Assembly: GCA_037893245.1 (NCBI GenBank)
Contig: JBAIAA010000008.1
Span: 4,608,001-4,672,000 of the forward strand
Origin: Crossaster papposus
Taxonomy: Eukaryota > Echinodermata > Asteroidea > Velatida > Solasteridae
DNA length: 64,000 nucleotides
Reading direction: 5' to 3'
Below are positions 48,907 to 58,964 of this stretch, one piece after another. The position numbers were made by a program, and so were the translations under genes. The notes beneath the pieces are model-generated. The model ran no database searches and was not told the DNA's origin. It saw only the letters and a program-made list of their open reading frames with translations. Each line of letters opens with the position of its first letter. Position 1 is the first letter of the stretch.

Positions 48907-50106
48907 TCAGTTACAGCTACCTAGAATTAACTGATTTAAGGCACCAAAAGCCAGTTCATCGGCATTGCGTCTGAGATCATGATGGATCTTAACAAAGGCC
49001 TGCACTAACTCCTGCTCATACGCCTTATCATTCAAAGCGCGCTTCATAGCGTGACACAATGCCTCAGGGGTAGCATCATCCTGCAACAATTCAGGTACCA
49101 GCTCTCTGCTCACCAGCAAATTGGGTAATGCCACAAAATCTACTTTGACTAGACGTCTGGCTAAAGCAAACGTCAGCGGGCTCATGCGATAACTGACAAC
49201 CAGCGGGCGCTTATGCAGCGCAGCTGCTAGCGTAGCGGTGCCTGAAGCAATCAGGATCGCATCCGATGCGGCCATGACATCGGACGCTCTGCCATCATAA
49301 AGCGTCAGATCCAGATCTTTGTAATCCTCAGCAATCTGTAACAACTGCTGTTTGCGTTTTTCATTGGCACAAGGCACCAGAAAACGTATACCTGACACCT
49401 CTTTCCTTAATAGTCGGGCTGTATCAAAAAAAAGCGCGCCCAAACGGGATACTTCCGCATTACGGCTCCCAGGCAACACCCCGACAACAGGACCTTGCTC
49501 CGAAACCCCCAAAGCACGGCGCGCCTGCAGCTTATCAGGCAGCATGGCGACTTTATCGGCCAAAGGGTGTCCTACAAATGTCACATCAACCTGATGCCCT
49601 TTATAATAGTCTGCTTCAAAAGGCAGCAATGCCAGCATATGATCGACCGAACGCTTAATCTTTTTTAATCGCCCTTCACGCCAGGCCCATACTTGAGGGC
49701 TGACATAATGCATGGTCGGTATGCCCACCTTTTTTAACTGTTTCTCTAAACCAAGATTAAAATCCGGTGCATCAATACCCACAAAAACATCAGGACGGTC
49801 ATTGATAAGACGGGATTTTAACTGCTGACGAATACCAATAAGTTCTTTCAGCCGGCTTAACACCTCTACCAGTCCCATCACCGACAACCGCTCCATCGGG
49901 TAAAGGCTGTCAAACCCTTCATCGATCATTAACGGGCCACCGATACCATAACAATGGGCATCTGGATAGTGACGTTTGATTTCACGGATCAAACCCGCTG
50001 CAAGAATATCGCCGGATGCTTCTCCAGCAACCATTGCAATACTAAGAGGAGAGGATGTTACAGTAACACCAGAGGCAGAATCATTTTTTGAAAGCACTTT
50101 TGACAT
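48907..50106 (-). CDS. lpxB: Lipid-A-disaccharide synthase
   Basis: 399 residues, GT19 family. It joins UDP-2,3-diacylglucosamine and lipid X to lipid A disaccharide at the inner membrane. Visible motifs: VAGEASGDILAAGLIREI (N-terminal signature), GIDAPDFNLGLEKQLK, HYVSPQVWAWREGRLK, LLPFEADYY, GVLPGSRNAEVSRL and ILIASGTATLAAAL. The start lies 3 bp after lpxA. In other gammaproteobacteria rnhB and dnaE usually follow; here the ISAzo13 copy lies 26 bp downstream. Confidence 0.96.
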   Translation of the reverse strand: MSKVLSKNDSASGVTVTSSPLSIAMVAGEASGDILAAGLIREIKRHYPDAHCYGIGGPLMIDEGFDSLYPMERLSVMGLVEVLSRLKELIGIRQQLKSRLINDRPDVFVGIDAPDFNLGLEKQLKKVGIPTMHYVSPQVWAWREGRLKKIKRSVDHMLALLPFEADYYKGHQVDVTFVGHPLADKVAMLPDKLQARRALGVSEQGPVVGVLPGSRNAEVSRLGALFFDTARLLRKEVSGIRFLVPCANEKRKQQLLQIAEDYKDLDLTLYDGRASDVMAASDAILIASGTATLAAALHKRPLVVSYRMSPLTFALARRLVKVDFVALPNLLVSRELVPELLQDDATPEALCHAMKRALNDKAYEQELVQAFVKIHHDLRRNADELAFGALNQLILGSCN

Positions 50107-50109
50107 GGG

Positions 50110-50913
50110 CTAACGGGTAATGCCTCGCGTTGATGCTTTCAAGGAATCTATCAGTAACTGAAGCTCTGGGGATGACTCCATGCTCTCCAGCTTGTCAATA
50201 GCCTCAACGGTTCGCAGGCCTTGACGGTAAATGATTTTATAGCTTTGCCGTAATGTACGAACTAACTCTTTGCTGTAACCTCTGCGTCGCATACCCTCAA
50301 AGTTCATACCATGAGCAGCTGCTGGATTACCGCTGGCCATAACAAACGCGGGGATATCTTTATACACGGCAGTTTGTCCCGCTGTCATACTGTAGGGTCC
50401 AATAATGCCGAACTGATGCACCGCAGAAAAACCGCCAAGACTCACACCATCGCCAATGATAACATGCCCGCCCAGTGTCGCATTATTGGCAAGGACGCAA
50501 CCGTCGCCCACAACACAGTCATGTGCAATATGCACATAAGCCATGAGCAAATTATCATTACCAATCCGCGTTAAGGATTCATCTTGAGAGGTGCCTCGGT
50601 GAACCGTACAACCTTCCCGAATAATATTGTTATCACCAATGACCAGATAGGTGGCTTCACCCGCGTATTTTTTGTCCTGACAATCTTCTCCAACACTGGC
50701 AAACTGAAAAATACGGTTGTTTTTTCCAATGGTCGTAGGGCCATTAATCACGACATGAGAGTGAACAATTGTTCCCGAACCAATCTCAACATCAGGACCA
50801 ATCAATGTCCACGGCCCCACCTGTACATCATCCGCCAGTGTTGCTTTTGGGTCGACAATAGCTGTTGGATGAATATTAGCCGTTGAGTCGCTACTAAAGC
50901 GGGAATCGTTCAA
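50110..50913 (-). CDS. lpxA: UDP-N-acetylglucosamine acyltransferase
   Basis: 267 residues, left-handed beta-helix of hexapeptide repeats starting [20 protein letters not shown]. The catalytic His lies in [14 protein letters not shown]. The C-terminal helical domain has [24 protein letters not shown]. It performs the first step of lipid A synthesis. It overlaps fabZ by 4 bp (ATGA-type coupling). Confidence 0.96.
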   Translation of the reverse strand: MNDSRFSSDSTANIHPTAIVDPKATLADDVQVGPWTLIGPDVEIGSGTIVHSHVVINGPTTIGKNNRIFQFASVGEDCQDKKYAGEATYLVIGDNNIIREGCTVHRGTSQDESLTRIGNDNLLMAYVHIAHDCVVGDGCVLANNATLGGHVIIGDGVSLGGFSAVHQFGIIGPYSMTAGQTAVYKDIPAFVMASGNPAAAHGMNFEGMRRRGYSKELVRTLRQSYKIIYRQGLRTVEAIDKLESMESSPELQLLIDSLKASTRGITR

Positions 50914-51359
50914 GTTTCAAGCTCCTTCATTCGTGCACAGGTGACTTCAGCAGAGCAGACTATCTTACCATCAACTAACGCTTCACAGGAAAATTTCCAA
51001 ATGTTTCGTCTGCAGGCAAGGTACTGCGCCTTCAGGTGAATTTGATCACCAGGAACCACCGGCTTTTTAAAACGCACTTTATCAGCCCCTGCAAAATAAT
51101 AAATAGGGGTGTCATCCGGCTTATAACCGGCCATTTCAGACCCAAGAATACCTGCTGCCTGCGCCATCGCTTCCACAATCAATACGCCTGGCATAATCGG
51201 ATGCCCGGGAAAGTGTCCGTTGAAAAAAGGCTCATTCACAGACACATTCTTAACACAGTCTATGCTGTTATTATTCAGGTCGACACTCAGCACTCGATCG
51301 ACTAACAGAAACGGGTAACGATGCGGAAGAATCTCCCTGATTTTCTCAATTTTGATCAT
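50910..51359 (-). CDS. fabZ: 3-hydroxyacyl-ACP dehydratase FabZ
   Basis: 149 residues, hot-dog fold. [19 protein letters not shown], the catalytic His in [19 protein letters not shown] and the Glu in [11 protein letters not shown] are present. It dehydrates beta-hydroxyacyl-ACP in fatty acid elongation and shares the (R)-3-hydroxymyristoyl-ACP pool with lpxA and lpxD, its neighbours. Confidence 0.96.
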   Translation of the reverse strand: MIKIEKIREILPHRYPFLLVDRVLSVDLNNNSIDCVKNVSVNEPFFNGHFPGHPIMPGVLIVEAMAQAAGILGSEMAGYKPDDTPIYYFAGADKVRFKKPVVPGDQIHLKAQYLACRRNIWKFSCEALVDGKIVCSAEVTCARMKELET

Positions 51360-51390
51360 GGATTATTAACTCAAATCACTGTCAATGATA

Positions 51391-51446
51391 GAAAAAGGCT
51401 GGTGCGGGGCTAAATCACTTTTACAGCTCCCCGACCAACCTTTTTA
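51391..51446. terminator. Bidirectional terminator-like hairpin between lpxD and fabZ
   Basis: AAAAAGGCTGGTGCGGGG pairs with CCCCGACCAACCTTTTT with one bulge/mismatch, giving a stem flanked by A5 and T5 tracts. It follows the lpxD stop on the minus strand and could reduce read-through into fabZ-lpxA-lpxB. Confidence 0.7.
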
Positions 51447-51468
51447 ACCAACAGCAGAAGCGTCTTAT

Positions 51469-52485
51469 TCAGGCATTTTCCAACCGTTTCAGTCGTTTTG
51501 CCAGATCATCCAGCTGCCGGAATCGTACTGCACTTTTACGCCATTCACGCGCCTCCATAAAGCCAGTACCTGAGGCATACGCTCCTGCTTTTGAAATGGA
51601 GCGGGTTACCATAGCCATGCCGCCAATATGGGTGTGATCAGCGATGGTCAAATGCCCCGCAAAGCCAGCATGGCCAGCAATTGTGCAGTTGTCTCCAATA
51701 CGAGTACTACCAGAAATACCCACTTGCGCAGCAATGGCGGTATTTTTACCAATAACCACATTGTGAGCGACCTGAATCAGGTTATCCAGTCGGGCTCCAT
51801 CGCCTATCACGGTATCACCCAATGCCCCCCGATCAATGCAGGTACTGGCACCAATTTCTACATCATCCCCAATAATAACACCGCCTATTTGAGCTATTTT
51901 TACCCAACTGGCTCCCTCTCTGGCATTACCAAACCCATCACTGCCGATGACTGCACCGGGATGAATTATAGCGCGCTTCCCAATACTAACACCGTGACAA
52001 ACAGTAACATTTCTGGCGATATGCGTATCTTCCCCTATGAGGCTATCATGTCCAATGCTAGCCCCGGCAGCAATCGTTACACCCTTAGCAATCGTCACGC
52101 CTGCTTCAATCACCACCCGAGGGCCTATAGCCGCCTCAGGATGTACATCCGCCGTTGGACTCACCACAGCGGACGAATCAACCCCCTGAGGCAAATCAGC
52201 CGCTGTATCAAATAAATGAGAAAGACGTGCATACCCAAGGTAAGGGTTCGCCAAAACCAACGCATTACCGTCAAACGCCACAGCACTGGCGGGTGCCACT
52301 ATGACAGCCCCTGCCTGCGTGCTCGTCAGGTAGCGAGCATACACAGGGTTTGCCAGAAAACTCAGTTCCTGCGGGGTAGCATCTTTCAGGGTATTTAACC
52401 CGGCAATCATTAAAGAGCCATCTCCCTGCAGGGTTGCTCCTGATAGCTCTGCCAGAGCTGCCAGCGTATACATCTGTTTAGCCAT
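51469..52485 (-). CDS. lpxD: UDP-3-O-(3-hydroxymyristoyl)glucosamine N-acyltransferase
   Basis: 338 residues: N-terminal uridine-binding domain (LAALAELSGATLQGDG, ELSFLANPVYARYL) then hexapeptide-repeat beta-helix. The catalytic His lies in NLIQVAHNVVIGKNT, and GHAGFAGHLTIADHTHIG follows. The C-terminal helix ends QLDDLAKRLKRLEN. Third step of lipid A synthesis. Two bases separate it from skp. Confidence 0.96.
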   Translation of the reverse strand: MAKQMYTLAALAELSGATLQGDGSLMIAGLNTLKDATPQELSFLANPVYARYLTSTQAGAVIVAPASAVAFDGNALVLANPYLGYARLSHLFDTAADLPQGVDSSAVVSPTADVHPEAAIGPRVVIEAGVTIAKGVTIAAGASIGHDSLIGEDTHIARNVTVCHGVSIGKRAIIHPGAVIGSDGFGNAREGASWVKIAQIGGVIIGDDVEIGASTCIDRGALGDTVIGDGARLDNLIQVAHNVVIGKNTAIAAQVGISGSTRIGDNCTIAGHAGFAGHLTIADHTHIGGMAMVTRSISKAGAYASGTGFMEAREWRKSAVRFRQLDDLAKRLKRLENA

Positions 52486-52487
52486 GT

Positions 52488-52997
52488 TTACTTCATCTTG
52501 TTCAAGCGTTCAATCACCTTACGGGTAATATCGTACTCAGGCTTAACGGCAGCTGCAGCTTCACGCCAGATGAACAGATCATAACCGCTTTCGGTAAAGA
52601 CCTCGTTAATGGCCTTTTCCAGTTTAGGTCGGATTTGTGTCACAACAGCCTGATCTGACTTGGCTTTTTCCATACGGAACTGTCGATCATTTAACTGAAG
52701 GTCTTCGTATTTTCGCTTAATGTCCAGTTGACGATTCTCACGCTGAGACTCTGTTAACGTAGGCCCGTCTGTTTCAAGCTTTTTCTGCATTTTAACCAGC
52801 TCGTCCTCAAGCGCTTTGAGCTTTTTAACTTGTGGCCCAAACTTAGCGTCAGCGGTCTTTTCATATTTTTTCGCAATATCGGAACCCGTCAAAACGAGCT
52901 GGCGATCAACCACGGCAATTTTCATTGCAGCGTTTGCCATTTGAGCAAATGGCACTAGCATAACCAGTGCTAAGCAAAATAATCTAATGGATTTCAA
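52488..52997 (-). CDS. skp: OmpH/Skp-type periplasmic chaperone
   Basis: I chose TTG 52995-52997 because CAGGAGACATTCA precedes it and the product then begins with a signal peptide (LKSIRLFCLALVMLVPFAQMANA). An open extension upstream to 53066 lacks these features. The mature part (about 145 residues) starts MKIAVVDRQLVLTGS and has the long helical tentacles (VKKLKALEDELVKMQKKLE) of Skp. It binds unfolded outer-membrane proteins; bamA lies upstream. Confidence 0.9.
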   Translation of the reverse strand: MKSIRLFCLALVMLVPFAQMANAAMKIAVVDRQLVLTGSDIAKKYEKTADAKFGPQVKKLKALEDELVKMQKKLETDGPTLTESQRENRQLDIKRKYEDLQLNDRQFRMEKAKSDQAVVTQIRPKLEKAINEVFTESGYDLFIWREAAAAVKPEYDITRKVIERLNKMK

Positions 52998-53069
52998 TGA
53001 ATGTCTCCTGATTGAGTGATCTGAATCGTGTTGATATGAATATCGATTGAAATGCAAGGCCTGCATTAT

Positions 53070-53101
53070 AATGAAAAGGCGCGTTTCCGCACCTTTTCAT
53101 T
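53070..53101 (-). terminator. Hairpin between bamA and skp
   Basis: On the minus strand AATGAAAAGGTGCG and CGCGCCTTTTCATT form a 14-bp stem (one G-U pair) capped by a GAAA tetraloop, 26 bp after the bamA stop. No T-run follows, so it may be a processing or stability element rather than a full terminator. Confidence 0.55.
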
Positions 53102-53125
53102 CTTGATACTGCTTGTTAAACAGGC

Positions 53126-55447
53126 TTAGAAAGGTGCCCCCAGCGAGAACTGGAAGACCTGAGTTTCGTCTTCACCCTTCGCATTCAAAGCCTGGGCTAA
53201 ACTAAAGGTCAAAGGACCCAGAGGGGTCACCCAGGTTAATCCCACACCCGCGCTGTACCTCAACTCATTAAACTTCGGCTTGCTGCTGTCCCTAACATCA
53301 CTGCGTGAATTACCACTGCTGTCAAAAACATTACCAAAATCAAAGAATACACTGGTTCTCAAAGAACGCTGATCTTTGATAAACGGCAGCGGAAACAGCA
53401 CTTCCACAGTACCTTCCACCAAGGTATCGCCACCCATGCTGTTATAATCGCCACCATTTTTGTCTTCTTGCGCCTTAGGCCCCAGCGTATTGTCTTTATA
53501 GCCCCTGACAGAGCCAAAGCCACCCGCATAAAAATGCTCAAAGAAAGGGACATCACTGGTACTGCCATAGGCTCCAGCATAACCAAGACGGGTTGCAAGC
53601 CTTGCCGTCAGAGATTCTGTCAATGGCTGAAAATACTGCCCTTTGTACATCAGTTTATAGAACGTTGTTGTTGATCCCGGCACGGCTACTTGCGCAGATA
53701 CACTTTGTGAATACCCACGGGTAGGCAACAGCCCACGGTTAAGCTCCGATTGCGACCAGCCCAACGTTGTTTTAAAGTTGGTGAAATTTTCACCCTCTTC
53801 CTCCAAATAGTCTTTAAAGACCTTTGGACTCGTGTTGCCCGTTGTAACCTTGGTTCCCTCAACACCCATACCGAAATTAATACTTTGTGTTTCAGACAGC
53901 GGATAACCAAAATTAACATTGCCACCCCACGTATCGGCAGCGTAGCTGGAGATATCAGAGTCTTTATAATCGTAGGTACGATAATGTAAACCAAACCCTC
54001 TGCTCACACCGTCAACGGTATAATACGGATCTGTAAAGTTGAAGCTGTACAGTTGACTGACATCACTCTTATTCAATCCAATGGAAACTTTATTGCCCGT
54101 CCCAAGGAAGTTGCTTTGACTGATGGAGCCTCCTAATAGCAAACCGTCAGACTGAGAATAACCCACACTGGCGGTAATACTACCTGAAGGCTGCTCCTGC
54201 ACCGTGTAGTTGACGTCAATCTGATCACTTGTGCCCGGCACCGGCGGCGTTTCAACATTCACCTCTTTGAAATAGCCCAGCCGCTCAAGACGCACTTTAG
54301 ACATTTCAATTTTTTCGGTATTGGCTGAAGCCCCTTCCATTTGCCGCATTTCACGACGCAGCACTTCATCGTCGGTTTTTGTATTGCCATTAAAGTTAAT
54401 CCGACGTACATAAGCCCGACGGCCAGGGTCCACAAAGAACGTCAATGCAACCGTCTTGTTATCATGATCAGGCTTAGGTACACCCGTCACATTCGCAAAG
54501 GTATACCCTTCATTTCCCAAACGGCGACTTAACACTTCTTCAGTATTCGTAATCACTTTTCGAGAAAACGTTTGCTCCGGCTTAGCCAACAGCAACTTTT
54601 TCGCTTCCTCTTCTGGAATAATAAGGTCACCCGCCAACTTCACGTCACTGATTGTGTACTTATCACCCTCATCAAGATTAACCGTGATATATACATGTGC
54701 TTTATCAGGACTGATACCCACCTGAGTCGAGGTGATATTAAAATTAATATACCCCCGGTCAAGATACCAGGAACGCAAGCGCTCAAGGTCACCGGACAGT
54801 TTTTCCTTGGCGTACTTATCGCTGGAGCCAAAGAAGGAATACCACCGACTTTCCTTTAACTCAAACAGGTCAAGCAACGTATCTAGTGGGTAAACAGTAT
54901 TGCCGACCACGTTGACATGACTGATGGTCGCCACTTTACCTTCTTTAATATTGATAGACAGCTTCACCCGGTTTCTGGGTTGAGCCTCCACCTCAGCTGA
55001 GATACTGGCACCATAACGCCCTTGAGCAACATACTGACGCTCAAGTTCCTGACGTATAGCTTCCAGAGTCGCTTGTTGAAAAATTTCCCCTTCAGCAAGG
55101 CCGGCCTTGCCGAGCCCCCCTTTCAGGTCGTTGGTTTTTATGGCTTTGTTGCCATTAATGACAATCTCGCTGATAGAGGGCCGCTCAACAACCGTAATGA
55201 CGAGCACCTTATCATCCTGACCTATCTGGATATCCTTAAAATATCCGGTCCGAAAGAGTGCTCGAGTCGCATCAGCCACCCCCTGTGATTTAATATCATC
55301 ACCGACTTCAATAGGGAGTGCGTTAAATACCGTACCGGCTGAAATGCGTTGAAGGCCATCTATCCGGATGTCTGAGACAACGAATGCCTGAGCACCTGAC
55401 GCGTAGGCCATAGAGCCAATCAGCAGAGACAACAGTGATCGATTCAT
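53126..55447 (-). CDS. bamA: Outer-membrane assembly factor BamA
   Basis: 773 residues: signal peptide (MNRSLLSLLIGSMAYASGAQA), five POTRA domains (first FVVSDIRIDGLQRISAGTVF, last AYVRRINFNGNTKTDDEVLRREM) and the C-terminal Omp85 beta-barrel from about residue 425. Barrel motifs include FEHFYAGGFGSVRGYKDN (the VRGY/F loop-6 motif) and the terminal FQFSLGAPF ending in Phe. Essential core of the BAM complex. It sits in the usual order rseP-bamA-skp. Confidence 0.97.
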   Translation of the reverse strand: MNRSLLSLLIGSMAYASGAQAFVVSDIRIDGLQRISAGTVFNALPIEVGDDIKSQGVADATRALFRTGYFKDIQIGQDDKVLVITVVERPSISEIVINGNKAIKTNDLKGGLGKAGLAEGEIFQQATLEAIRQELERQYVAQGRYGASISAEVEAQPRNRVKLSINIKEGKVATISHVNVVGNTVYPLDTLLDLFELKESRWYSFFGSSDKYAKEKLSGDLERLRSWYLDRGYINFNITSTQVGISPDKAHVYITVNLDEGDKYTISDVKLAGDLIIPEEEAKKLLLAKPEQTFSRKVITNTEEVLSRRLGNEGYTFANVTGVPKPDHDNKTVALTFFVDPGRRAYVRRINFNGNTKTDDEVLRREMRQMEGASANTEKIEMSKVRLERLGYFKEVNVETPPVPGTSDQIDVNYTVQEQPSGSITASVGYSQSDGLLLGGSISQSNFLGTGNKVSIGLNKSDVSQLYSFNFTDPYYTVDGVSRGFGLHYRTYDYKDSDISSYAADTWGGNVNFGYPLSETQSINFGMGVEGTKVTTGNTSPKVFKDYLEEEGENFTNFKTTLGWSQSELNRGLLPTRGYSQSVSAQVAVPGSTTTFYKLMYKGQYFQPLTESLTARLATRLGYAGAYGSTSDVPFFEHFYAGGFGSVRGYKDNTLGPKAQEDKNGGDYNSMGGDTLVEGTVEVLFPLPFIKDQRSLRTSVFFDFGNVFDSSGNSRSDVRDSSKPKFNELRYSAGVGLTWVTPLGPLTFSLAQALNAKGEDETQVFQFSLGAPF

Positions 55448-55524
55448 GGAATCCGTTCTTATCCGTGTTCATTTTGTATTCTGAAATTCTGACAATACCA
55501 CCAATGGCATTATCAGCCTATGTG

Positions 55525-56904
55525 TCAGAAGAGTCGGCTCACATCATTATAGATAGCCAACCCCATCACACACAGCACCAGAGATACCCCAATTTTCAGA
55601 CCCAGTAACTGGATCCTTTCAGACAGAGGCCGCCCTCTGACCAGCTCAACCAGATAGAAGAACAAATGCCCTCCATCCAGTACAGGAATCGGTAACAGAT
55701 TCAGAACTCCAAGGCTAACACTCAACATGCCCAGAAAATATAAAAAGTTCTCAAACCCTGACGCCATGGAAGCGCCCGCCACCTTAGCAATGGTAATGGG
55801 GCCACTCAAGTTTTTTACTGATACCAGCCCAACCACCATTTTCCACAGCGAGTCCAATGTCATGGTCGTTAATGACCACGTCGCTTCAGTACCTTTTACC
55901 AAGGCCATTACGGGCCCGTACTGCAGAACTCTGATCATATTATCAGGCCAGGTGACTGCCTGAACACCTGCACCAATATAACCACTTTTTACACCATCAA
56001 TCTCTTGAACACCGGGTGTCAATGAAAGACGTAAAGGCTCAGCATGACGAATAACCGTTACTGTCAGAGGTTGACCCGGGTTTTCTCTGACCATTTTCAC
56101 CCATGCAAGCCAATCATCAACCGGCTGGTCATTGACGCTCAGCACCTTATCTCCAGCCTTAAAACCAGCCTGCTCTGCTGCACCACCATCAACCACCTTG
56201 CCAATGATAGCAGGAATTACCGGTGAATAGGGACGAATGCCTAATGAAGAAACCGGGTCAGGCTGTTCATCATCAACCAGCCAGTCTTTTATCGGTATAC
56301 TGCGCTCAACAACTGTACCGTTTTCATGGGAAATGCCTACCTCCCCCTGAACGACCGATAACTGTATCGTCTTCGTTTCACCCAAAGAAGAAATCAGCGC
56401 CATATTCACCGCTTGCCAACCCTGCGTTTCAACCCCATCAACCGCAACAATTTCGTCCCCGGTTTTGACACCAGTCATGGCGGCGGGGGAATCGGGAATA
56501 ACATCACCTATCTGAGGAGCGATGGTACGCACCCCCACAAGGTACATAAGCCACAGCGCCACAATAGCCAATAAAAAGTTAGCCACAGGGCCGGCTACGA
56601 CAATCGCAATGCGTGACAATACAGGCTGATTATTAAAAGAAAGGTGTTTCTCACTGTCAGCAACAGGGCCTTCTCGCTCGTCAAGCATTTTGACGTAGCC
56701 ACCCAACGGAATCAGCGCAATAGAGAACTCTGTGCCATGCCGATCTTTTGTTTGCCAAAGTGACTTTCCAAAGCCGACAGAAAAGCGCAACACCTTCACA
56801 CCACAACGACGGGCAACCCAGAAATGGCCATATTCATGAATACTCACCAAAATGCCCAGGGTCACAATAAAAGCACCCAACGTTTGCAGGGTATCCAATA
56901 TCAT
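55525..56904 (-). CDS. rseP: Intramembrane site-2 protease RseP
   Basis: 459 residues. The zinc motif HEYGH lies in the first transmembrane segment (SIHEYGHFWVARRCGVK), two PDZ domains at about 115-195 (APQIGDVIPDSPAAMTGVKTG) and 205-290 (AEQAGFKAGDKVLSVNDQPV), and the second motif PIPVLDGGHLFF near 390. It cleaves the anti-sigma factor RseA in the sigma-E response to outer-membrane stress. Confidence 0.96.
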   Translation of the reverse strand: MILDTLQTLGAFIVTLGILVSIHEYGHFWVARRCGVKVLRFSVGFGKSLWQTKDRHGTEFSIALIPLGGYVKMLDEREGPVADSEKHLSFNNQPVLSRIAIVVAGPVANFLLAIVALWLMYLVGVRTIAPQIGDVIPDSPAAMTGVKTGDEIVAVDGVETQGWQAVNMALISSLGETKTIQLSVVQGEVGISHENGTVVERSIPIKDWLVDDEQPDPVSSLGIRPYSPVIPAIIGKVVDGGAAEQAGFKAGDKVLSVNDQPVDDWLAWVKMVRENPGQPLTVTVIRHAEPLRLSLTPGVQEIDGVKSGYIGAGVQAVTWPDNMIRVLQYGPVMALVKGTEATWSLTTMTLDSLWKMVVGLVSVKNLSGPITIAKVAGASMASGFENFLYFLGMLSVSLGVLNLLPIPVLDGGHLFFYLVELVRGRPLSERIQLLGLKIGVSLVLCVMGLAIYNDVSRLF

Positions 56905-56962
56905 ACTGCATCACCTCCCAAGACTGGGGTACGCATGAAGTGTCGTTCAGATAAAGCTGTCA

Positions 56963-58150
56963 TTATATGCAATTATTCAGTTGACTGATGTACTTATTCG
57001 CCAAAGAGCGTGCCTGGCGATCAGCATCTAGCACTTGCTCAACGGAGGTAGCAACAGAGGTTTCTATTGTTTGTAACACACTATCAACCACCTGAGTAAT
57101 GTGATCGAATCGAATCCGGTTTTCCAAAAATGCCGCAACAGCCTGCTCATTCGCCGCATTTAAAAGAGCCGGTGTTGTACCGCCCTCTGTCGCGACATCC
57201 ATGGCCAGCTTCAAACACTGATAGCGTCTCATGTCAGGCTCGTAAAAATCAAGGCGCGCAATATCACACAGAGAAAGAGGCTCCACGCCTGACTCTATTC
57301 TATCCGGCCATGCCAGCGCATGAGCAATAGGGGTTCGCATATCAGGATTCCCCATTTGGGCTAGCACTGAACCATCCGTATAATCCACCATAGAGTGCAC
57401 AATGCTTTGAGGATGAATCACAACCTCCACCTGATCAGGCCTGGCATCAAAGAGCCAGCAGGCTTCGATAAACTCAAGCCCTTTATTCATCATCGTGGCT
57501 GAGTCTACAGAAATTTTCTGCCCCATACTCCAGTTTGGATGCGCACAGGCCTGTGCAGGCGTTATGTCTGGAAAACGGTGTAACGGTGTGTCCCGAAAAG
57601 GGCCACCGGAAGCGGTGAGCAGCACACGACGAACGCCAGCCCTCTGCAATCCTTTAGAAAAGTGGGGGGGCATGCATTGAAAGATAGCATTGTGCTCGCT
57701 ATCAATCGGCAGAAGCGTTGTACCCGAAGCGCTAACCCCAGACATGAAAACCTCTCCTGCCATAACCAGCGCTTCTTTATTGGCCAACAATACTTTTTTT
57801 CCTGCCTTTACCGCAGCAAATGTCGGCAAAAGGCCAGCAGCACCCACAATGGCAGCCATCACTGTATCAACCGCAGGGTCTTCAGCAAGACTGATTGTAT
57901 GCTCAACCCCCGACATAACCTCGGCGGTTAACCTTTCTGCCTGTACCGCCTCCCGCAAACGATCCGCTGCATTCTCATCCGCCATGACCACTTGATCCGG
58001 CTTAAACTGCCGAATTTGCCCCAGCATGATCGCGACATTTCTTCCCGCGGCCAAAGAACGCACACGGTAGCGCTCAGGGTGCTGAGACACGACATCCAAT
58101 GTATTTTTTCCAATAGCCCCCGTTGATCCCAGAATACACAGTTGCTGCAT
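56963..58150 (-). CDS. dxr: 1-deoxy-D-xylulose-5-phosphate reductoisomerase
   Basis: I chose ATG 58148-58150 (MQQLCILGSTGAIGKNTLDV), preceded by CAGGAATTTACG; the open frame extends to 58192 inside the cdsA gap. 395 residues. NADPH loop GSTGAIGKNT, the metal and substrate segment LLPIDSEHNAIFQC, TASGGPFRDTP and HPNWSMGQKISVDSATMMNKGLE are all standard. Commits the MEP isoprenoid pathway. Confidence 0.96.
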   Translation of the reverse strand: MQQLCILGSTGAIGKNTLDVVSQHPERYRVRSLAAGRNVAIMLGQIRQFKPDQVVMADENAADRLREAVQAERLTAEVMSGVEHTISLAEDPAVDTVMAAIVGAAGLLPTFAAVKAGKKVLLANKEALVMAGEVFMSGVSASGTTLLPIDSEHNAIFQCMPPHFSKGLQRAGVRRVLLTASGGPFRDTPLHRFPDITPAQACAHPNWSMGQKISVDSATMMNKGLEFIEACWLFDARPDQVEVVIHPQSIVHSMVDYTDGSVLAQMGNPDMRTPIAHALAWPDRIESGVEPLSLCDIARLDFYEPDMRRYQCLKLAMDVATEGGTTPALLNAANEQAVAAFLENRIRFDHITQVVDSVLQTIETSVATSVEQVLDADRQARSLANKYISQLNNCI

Positions 58151-58163
58151 CGTAAATTCCTGT

Positions 58164-58964
58164 TTACCCGCTAAAGTGAAGTGCAAGGGCAAATAAGGGC
58201 AATGCAGCCGTCAAACTATCAATGCGATCCATAACCCCTCCATGTCCCGGTAGCAGGTTACTACTGTCTTTAATACCACGTTCACGCTTTAACAGGCTTT
58301 CCAGAAGATCTCCCAGTACAGAAATCAACGCCACCATCATCGCCAGCAACATGAGACTGAGTTCCTTAGCAACACTGAAATCTTTCATCTGACCATAAGC
58401 AACAGCCACAATCATTGAAAATACAATACCACCGAGCAACCCTTCGATTGTTTTTTTCGGGCTGACTTTTTTGGCCAGAGCGCGTTTGCCTAAATTTTTA
58501 CCGGCCACATAAGCGCCGACATCAGCGGCCCACACAAGAAAAAACAACAGTATAATCGCCTGCGGGCCATGCTGGCTTTTCAATGCCACCAGGGCAGACC
58601 ATGCGGGTACAAGCACCAGTACACCCATGACCATTCTACTGGGCGTATTTTTACAATACCTTGCCGAGATAGAGTATTGACTGACCAGGCCCAGAGCAAC
58701 AAGCCACCATAATAATGCCCCTACCATCAGGGTGACACTCGGCACATCCGCATTATAATCCCATGCACATAGCGCACCGACCAGCACAGCATAAGCGACT
58801 CTACCTGCCTGATGCTGAATGCCTGATAAATTAGCCCACTCCCAAGCACCCACCATAATAATGAGTCCAGCAAAAAGGGCAAAATAGGGGACAGCCAACC
58901 AGAACACGGCGGCAAGTGCAACGGGTGCCAGTATCACCCCCGTTAAAATTCGCTGTTTCAACAC
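58164..58964 (-). CDS. cdsA: Phosphatidate cytidylyltransferase
   Basis: 266 residues, about eight membrane segments, starting MLKQRILTGVILAPVALAAV. The CTP-transferase signature is complete: KRALAKKVSPKKTIEGLLGG and, near the end, LLPGHGGVMDRIDSLTAALP. It makes CDP-diacylglycerol. Thirteen bases separate its stop from dxr. In most relatives uppS directly precedes it; here it is preceded by a 247-bp gap. Confidence 0.95.
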   Translation of the reverse strand: MLKQRILTGVILAPVALAAVFWLAVPYFALFAGLIIMVGAWEWANLSGIQHQAGRVAYAVLVGALCAWDYNADVPSVTLMVGALLWWLVALGLVSQYSISARYCKNTPSRMVMGVLVLVPAWSALVALKSQHGPQAIILLFFLVWAADVGAYVAGKNLGKRALAKKVSPKKTIEGLLGGIVFSMIVAVAYGQMKDFSVAKELSLMLLAMMVALISVLGDLLESLLKRERGIKDSSNLLPGHGGVMDRIDSLTAALPLFALALHFSG